Shown here: positions 60,895 through 64,000 of the stretch, piece by piece
How the letters are laid out: each line of letters opens with the position of its first letter
Numbering within the stretch: the stretch's first letter is position 1
Position numbers and translations under genes: made by a program
Notes under the pieces: generated by a model
The model's input: the letters and a program-made list of their open reading frames with translations, nothing else
Databases searched by the model: none
What the model was told of the DNA's origin: nothing
Assembly: GCA_023150805.1 (NCBI GenBank)
Contig: JAKLKF010000027.1
Span: 1 to 64,000 of the forward strand
Direction: 5' to 3'
Source of the DNA: Myxococcota bacterium
GTDB lineage: Bacteria > Myxococcota_A > UBA796 > UBA2385
DNA: 64,000 bases

Positions 60895-61869
60895 TCAGGG
60901 CTCGATGTCCGCCCGGCGCAGCTCCACCGTGCGGTCGCCCAGGGCCTGCACGGGCCGGGCGTTGTCGTCGTAGTGCACCAGGAATGCGTCGAGCTGGGTC
61001 TCCGAGGCCGTGTGCAGGTTGCCGAGCACCACCCACTGCACCCCTTCGGTGCAGGGCGGGGTTGTGAGCGACCCGGGATAGGTCAGGATCGCCGGGTAGG
61101 CGTACCAGTCGGCCGGGATCGCGGCGGCCACGGCGAAGGGGGCCTCGTCGGCGCTGTAGGTGCCCCCCTCCTCGGCGGGCATGGCGCCCCAGCCGATGCT
61201 GTCCAGGAACACGCTCTCCTCGCCGATGGAGAAGATGATGCCCACCACCAGCAGGGCGCCCGTCTCGGGGTGCTCGTGCACGAAGTGGACCTCCATCGGG
61301 AAGGGGACCCCGCCGATCCAGTGCTCGGAGGGGGCGTGGAAGTGGAACTGGACCAGGTCGTAGGTGACCCCGTCCAGGGCGAAGCTGCTGCCGTCGTCGA
61401 CGGTCCACTTCATGGTGTGACCGTTGTTCTCGATCTCGATGGTGGTGGCGTCCCAGGCCATGTCCACCTCGGCGACCGGGCCGTTGACCACGTCGTCGTC
61501 CTGGATGTCGAGGGGCGACTGCTGCTCGCCGCCGCAGTCGGGCCAGTGCTCGGCCCACTCCTCGGGCGGCACGTGACCGTCCTCGTCGCTGTAGCCCCAG
61601 TGCGCCTCCTCGCCCCCGTCGCCGGTGCCCCCGTCGCCGGTGCCCCCGTCGCCGGTGCCCCCGTCGCCGGTGCCGCCGTCGCCGGTGCCCCCGTCGCCCG
61701 TGCCGCCGTCGCCCGTGCCGCCGTCGCCCGTGCCGCCGTCGCCGGTGCCGCCGTCGCCGGTGCCGCCGTCCGCCGTGCCGCCGTCGGGACCGGGACCGGC
61801 GGTGTCGTCGCCGTCCTTCTCGTTGCAGGCCATCGAGAGCATCAGGGCGAGGGCGAGGGTCGAGGTCAT
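60895..61869 (-). CDS. Alpha-carbonic anhydrase lipoprotein with GDGGT linker
   Basis: A 324-residue exported carbonic anhydrase, hydrating CO2 to bicarbonate with zinc. A hydrophobic signal ends at Cys15 (MLSMAC), so it is probably a lipoprotein though the lipobox is not ideal. A 55-residue linker of GDGGT repeats follows. The catalytic domain shows HWGYS, QQSPLDI, and [11 protein letters not shown] with EVHFVH, giving the three zinc-binding His residues and the family Glu, then [14 protein letters not shown]. All key residues are present. It would act in the periplasm or at the cell surface. It lies between prmA and an SRPBCC gene. Confidence 0.9.
   Translation of the reverse strand: MTSTLALALMLSMACNEKDGDDTAGPGPDGGTADGGTGDGGTGDGGTGDGGTGDGGTGDGGTGDGGTGDGGTGDGGTGDGGTGDGGEEAHWGYSDEDGHVPPEEWAEHWPDCGGEQQSPLDIQDDDVVNGPVAEVDMAWDATTIEIENNGHTMKWTVDDGSSFALDGVTYDLVQFHFHAPSEHWIGGVPFPMEVHFVHEHPETGALLVVGIIFSIGEESVFLDSIGWGAMPAEEGGTYSADEAPFAVAAAIPADWYAYPAILTYPGSLTTPPCTEGVQWVVLGNLHTASETQLDAFLVHYDDNARPVQALGDRTVELRRADIEP
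61621..61785 (-). repeat. 15-bp tandem array encoding GDGGT linker
   Basis: Eleven 15-bp units: ten encode G-D-G-G-T and one A-D-G-G-T, read on the minus strand. Third-position variants (CCC/GCC for the second Gly) show that the units have begun to diverge. The array forms the flexible linker of the carbonic anhydrase lipoprotein and is likely to vary in copy number. Confidence 0.9.
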
Positions 61870-61944
61870 GCGGCGGCGCTCCGGGTGAGGGCGGCAGTGT
61901 CGGTCAAGCGGCCCGCCGCCGCAAGGACCGGGCGGAGGCGCGGG

Positions 61945-62736
61945 TCACCAGGGGGCGAAGGCGTCGACGCGGCACCAGCCCTCCACCTCGTCTCCTCCGA
62001 CCACCCGCAGGCCGGCGTGCAGCAACGCCGCCCGGACCTCCGCCTGCATCGTCGGCCCGAAGCCGGAGACCGCCAGCTCGCCCCCCGGCCCCAGCCAGCC
62101 GGCCAGGGAGGGCGCCAGCTCGATGAGCGGCGAGGCGAGGATGTTGGCCACCACCCGGTCGTAGCGGCGGCCCTCGGGGGGGCGATCCGCCAGCAGCAGG
62201 CGGTCCTCCAGCCCCGCTCGGCGGGCGTTGCGGCGCGCGACCACCAGGGCAGCGGGGTCCGCGTCGATCCCCACCGCCTCGCTCGCCCCGAGCCGCAAGG
62301 CGGCCAGCGCCAGCACCCCGCTGCCGGTGCCGACGTCCAGCACCGTGCCAGAAGTAGGTCGGTCAACCAACCAACGAATGCAGAGCATGGTCGAGGGGTG
62401 GCGCGCGCTGCCGAAGGCGCCGTCCGTCTCGATCTCCAGCGCGCCGGCGGGGGCGGGGACCCCGGCCGGCGCGACGACCAGCGGGGCGACCCGCACCGGC
62501 CGCAGCGACGCGACCCAGACGCTGTCCCAGTCGACCATCGCCGCCGGCTCCGCGCTGACCGTGGCGCCGGGGAGGAGGCCGCGCACCAGGGCGGCGCAGG
62601 CCTCGCCCTCGGCGCTGTGGAACAGGCCGAGCAGGTCGGGGCCCTGGGCTTCGACCTCGGCGGCGCCGGCGTCGACGAGGGCGACGAGGGCGTCCTCGTC
62701 CTGGGCGGAGGAGTGGATGCGGACGGCGATGGGCAT
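61945..62736 (-). CDS. prmA: Ribosomal protein L11 methyltransferase
   Basis: A 263-residue SAM-dependent methyltransferase of the PrmA type, which trimethylates ribosomal protein L11. Landmarks: FGSARHPST (the family's FGTGxHxT entry), SAM loop VLDVGTGSGVLALAA (about 132-146) and the active-site-like VVANILASPLIELAP. The N-terminal substrate-binding domain (DWDSVWVASLRPVRVAP) is present but shortened, making it about 30 residues smaller than E. coli PrmA. FGSARH instead of FGTGxH is a small departure. Cytoplasmic. It is divergent from the ModA-like gene, 61 bp apart. Confidence 0.85.
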   Translation of the reverse strand: MPIAVRIHSSAQDEDALVALVDAGAAEVEAQGPDLLGLFHSAEGEACAALVRGLLPGATVSAEPAAMVDWDSVWVASLRPVRVAPLVVAPAGVPAPAGALEIETDGAFGSARHPSTMLCIRWLVDRPTSGTVLDVGTGSGVLALAALRLGASEAVGIDADPAALVVARRNARRAGLEDRLLLADRPPEGRRYDRVVANILASPLIELAPSLAGWLGPGGELAVSGFGPTMQAEVRAALLHAGLRVVGGDEVEGWCRVDAFAPW

Positions 62737-62797
62737 GCGCCCGGGTAGCCGGCGGCAGCCGGCAGGACCAGGGTGCCGCCAGGCCGCGGTGGGTTAG

Positions 62798-63595
62798 ATG
62801 AAGGCGACCTTCAGGTGTGCCGTGTCCCCCCTCCTGCTCCTCCTGTCCTGTGGCTCGGCGGTCGACCCCGATCCCGCCGCTCCGGTCGCTCCGGTCGCTC
62901 CGGTCGCCCCTGTCGCCCTGCACGTGCTGGCCGCCGCCAGCCTGTCCGAGGTGCTGCCCCAGGCCGCCGAGGGCTGGCGCGCCGCGGGAGGGGGCACCGT
63001 CACCTTCAGCTTCGACGGCACCTCGCGCCTGGCCGCCCAGCTCGCGGCGGGCGCGCCCGCCGACCTGTTCTTCTCGGCCGACCAGGCCTGGATGGACCAG
63101 GTCGCCGGGCAGGGCCTGGTCCGGGTGGACTCGCGGGTGGACCTGCTGGGCAACCGGCTGGTGGTCGTGGTCCCCGCCACCTCCACGGCGCGCCCGCCCG
63201 ACCTGGCCGGCCTGGCGGAGCTGCCGGGCAAGCTGGCCCTGGCCGGCGAGTCGGTGCCCGCGGGCCGGTACGCGAGAGAGGCGCTCGGCGCCGCGGGGCA
63301 GCTCCCAGCGCTCGCCCCCCGGGTGGTCAGCGGCGACAGCGTGCGCAGCGTGCTGGCCTGGGTCGCGCGGGGCGAGGCGGCGGCGGGGGTGGTGTACGCG
63401 ACCGACGCGCGGGTCGAGCCGCGGGTGACGGTGGCCTTCGAGGTGGACGAGGCCCTGCACACGCCCGTCCGCTACCCGGTCGCCGTCACGACAGGCAGCG
63501 CCGCGCCCCAGGCCGCCGCCGACTTCCTGGCGTGGTGCGCGGGGCCCGGCCGCGACAGCTTCACCAGCGCGGGCTTCCAGGTGCTGCTACCCTGA
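62798..63595 (+). CDS. ModA-like molybdate-binding lipoprotein
   Basis: A 265-residue predicted lipoprotein (lipobox LLSC) with a short PVA-repeat linker, then a type 2 periplasmic-binding fold like ModA: LHVLAAASLSEVLPQ, VTFSFDGTSRLAAQL, GAPADLFFSAD, LALAGESVPAGRYA and GVVYATDA. These segments include the Ser and Tyr positions that bind the oxyanion in ModA. It should deliver molybdate or tungstate to a ModBC transporter, but no permease or ATPase gene is in the window. A molybdenum enzyme gene lies about 8 kb upstream. Confidence 0.83.
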   Translation: MKATFRCAVSPLLLLLSCGSAVDPDPAAPVAPVAPVAPVALHVLAAASLSEVLPQAAEGWRAAGGGTVTFSFDGTSRLAAQLAAGAPADLFFSADQAWMDQVAGQGLVRVDSRVDLLGNRLVVVVPATSTARPPDLAGLAELPGKLALAGESVPAGRYAREALGAAGQLPALAPRVVSGDSVRSVLAWVARGEAAAGVVYATDARVEPRVTVAFEVDEALHTPVRYPVAVTTGSAAPQAAADFLAWCAGPGRDSFTSAGFQVLLP

Positions 63596-63666
63596 CAGGT
63601 CGGAGCTTCCTCCCCGGATCGGCCGCGACCCGTTAAGGGGGCGGGCTCCCTTCCCTCGGCCCCGCC

Positions 63667-64000
63667 ATGTCCACCCCTCTCCTGCGCGCGCTCACCGTGC
63701 TCGCCGCCCTCGCGGTGGCGCCGGGCGTGGCGCATGCCGGCTGCCCCTCGACCGGCGCGACCCTGTTGCAGACCGCCGCCCAGGCGACGGCGGGCTTCCA
63801 GGCGCGTGACGCCGCCGCGGTCGAGGCCAGCGTGGCCGAGCTGCGGCAGGACCTGCTCTGCGCGGGCACCGTGCTGGACCCGGCCCAGGCCGCCGCCGTG
63901 CACCGCGCCATGGCGCTGCAGTCCTTCCTGGCGGGCAACCTCGACGGCACCCGGCAGGCCTTCCGGGCAGCGCGCGCCGCCGACCCGGTCAGCCAGCTCC
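63667..64000 (+). CDS. Secreted protein, 3' end cut by window edge
   Basis: The first 111 residues of a protein beginning at ATG 63667. A clear signal peptide (LLRALTVLAALAVAPGVAHA) is probably cleaved before GCPST. The mature part is Ala-rich and helical with two cysteines (GCPST, DLLCAG). The last visible segment (FLAGNLDGTRQAFRAARAADP) resembles a TPR-like pattern seen in myxobacterial secreted proteins. No function can be assigned from this fragment. Confidence 0.65.
   Translation, partial: MSTPLLRALTVLAALAVAPGVAHAGCPSTGATLLQTAAQATAGFQARDAAAVEASVAELRQDLLCAGTVLDPAQAAAVHRAMALQSFLAGNLDGTRQAFRAARAADPVSQL

Noticed and set aside
61621-61785. CRISPR or intergenic satellite
   Set aside because: The 15-bp units are coding and form the GDGGT linker of the carbonic anhydrase.

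Overview
The window is very GC-rich. Outside one short stretch nearly every codon ends in G or C, GTG starts are frequent, and GTGA/ATGA stop-start overlaps are common. About eleven predicted lipoproteins carry a cysteine lipobox, several followed by Asp/Gly/Ser/Thr-rich linkers (for example GDGGT repeats). FG-GAP/VCBS, IPT/TIG, PEGA, PPC and penicillin-acylase proteins are also present. This combination is most like Myxococcota or a related deltaproteobacterial-type lineage; that is inferred from gene style, not from a marker gene. No rRNA, tRNA, CRISPR array, prophage or insertion sequence was seen, so this reads as chromosomal backbone with many small operons.

Layout. 0.1-9.1 kb: a DUF4388-like/J-domain/TPR protein, adenosine deaminase, a periplasmic-binding lipoprotein, an exported TldD/TldE-like protease pair, and two cyclic-nucleotide-binding-domain proteins. 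9.1-16 kb (minus strand): a short-chain dehydrogenase and an endonuclease/exonuclease/phosphatase-fold protein, a lipoprotein, then a likely operon of a thioredoxin-octaheme cytochrome fusion, an FG-GAP/ASPIC lipoprotein and a response regulator. 16-31 kb: an RsmB-type rRNA methyltransferase, an alpha/beta hydrolase behind a 14-bp tandem array, a PAP2-like protein with PEGA and IPT proteins, a penicillin acylase lipoprotein, a repeat lipoprotein, a translationally coupled disulfide-chemistry trio (VKOR-thioredoxin, OmpA-like, TlpA-like) and a rhomboid-TPR protein.

31.6-36.5 kb: four overlapping genes for a class III aminotransferase, a LuxE-like acyl-protein synthetase, a LuxC-like acyl reductase and a GT-C membrane glycosyltransferase. 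No luciferase genes are present. The set could convert a carboxylic acid to an aldehyde and then to an amine. 36.5-41.5 kb: a sigma-70 family factor, a PPC-domain lipoprotein, a TM2 protein, and a class III nucleotidyl cyclase-GAF protein with a 59-residue companion. The last two have visibly lower GC3, and the cyclase ribosome binding site lies inside a hairpin. 41.5-50.6 kb: a degenerate prenyl synthase-like protein, NAD+ synthetase, a DUF3347-type lipoprotein, a degenerate thiolase, two unknown proteins, and a receiver/PEP-synthase-type ATP-grasp protein.

50.6-64 kb: NADP-type glutamate dehydrogenase, a molybdopterin oxidoreductase, an aldehyde-dehydrogenase-fold protein lacking both catalytic residues, the transsulfuration pair (cystathionine beta-synthase and gamma-lyase/synthase), an ArsR-rhodanese regulator, a TauE-type exporter, an SRPBCC protein, an alpha-carbonic anhydrase lipoprotein, PrmA, a ModA-like lipoprotein and the start of a secreted protein cut by the window edge.

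Best candidates for something undescribed are the aminotransferase-LuxE-LuxC-GT operon and the low-GC3 cyclase-GAF plus 59-aa unit. A recurring theme is enzyme folds with lost catalytic residues: ALDH, thiolase, prenyl synthase and PAP2.
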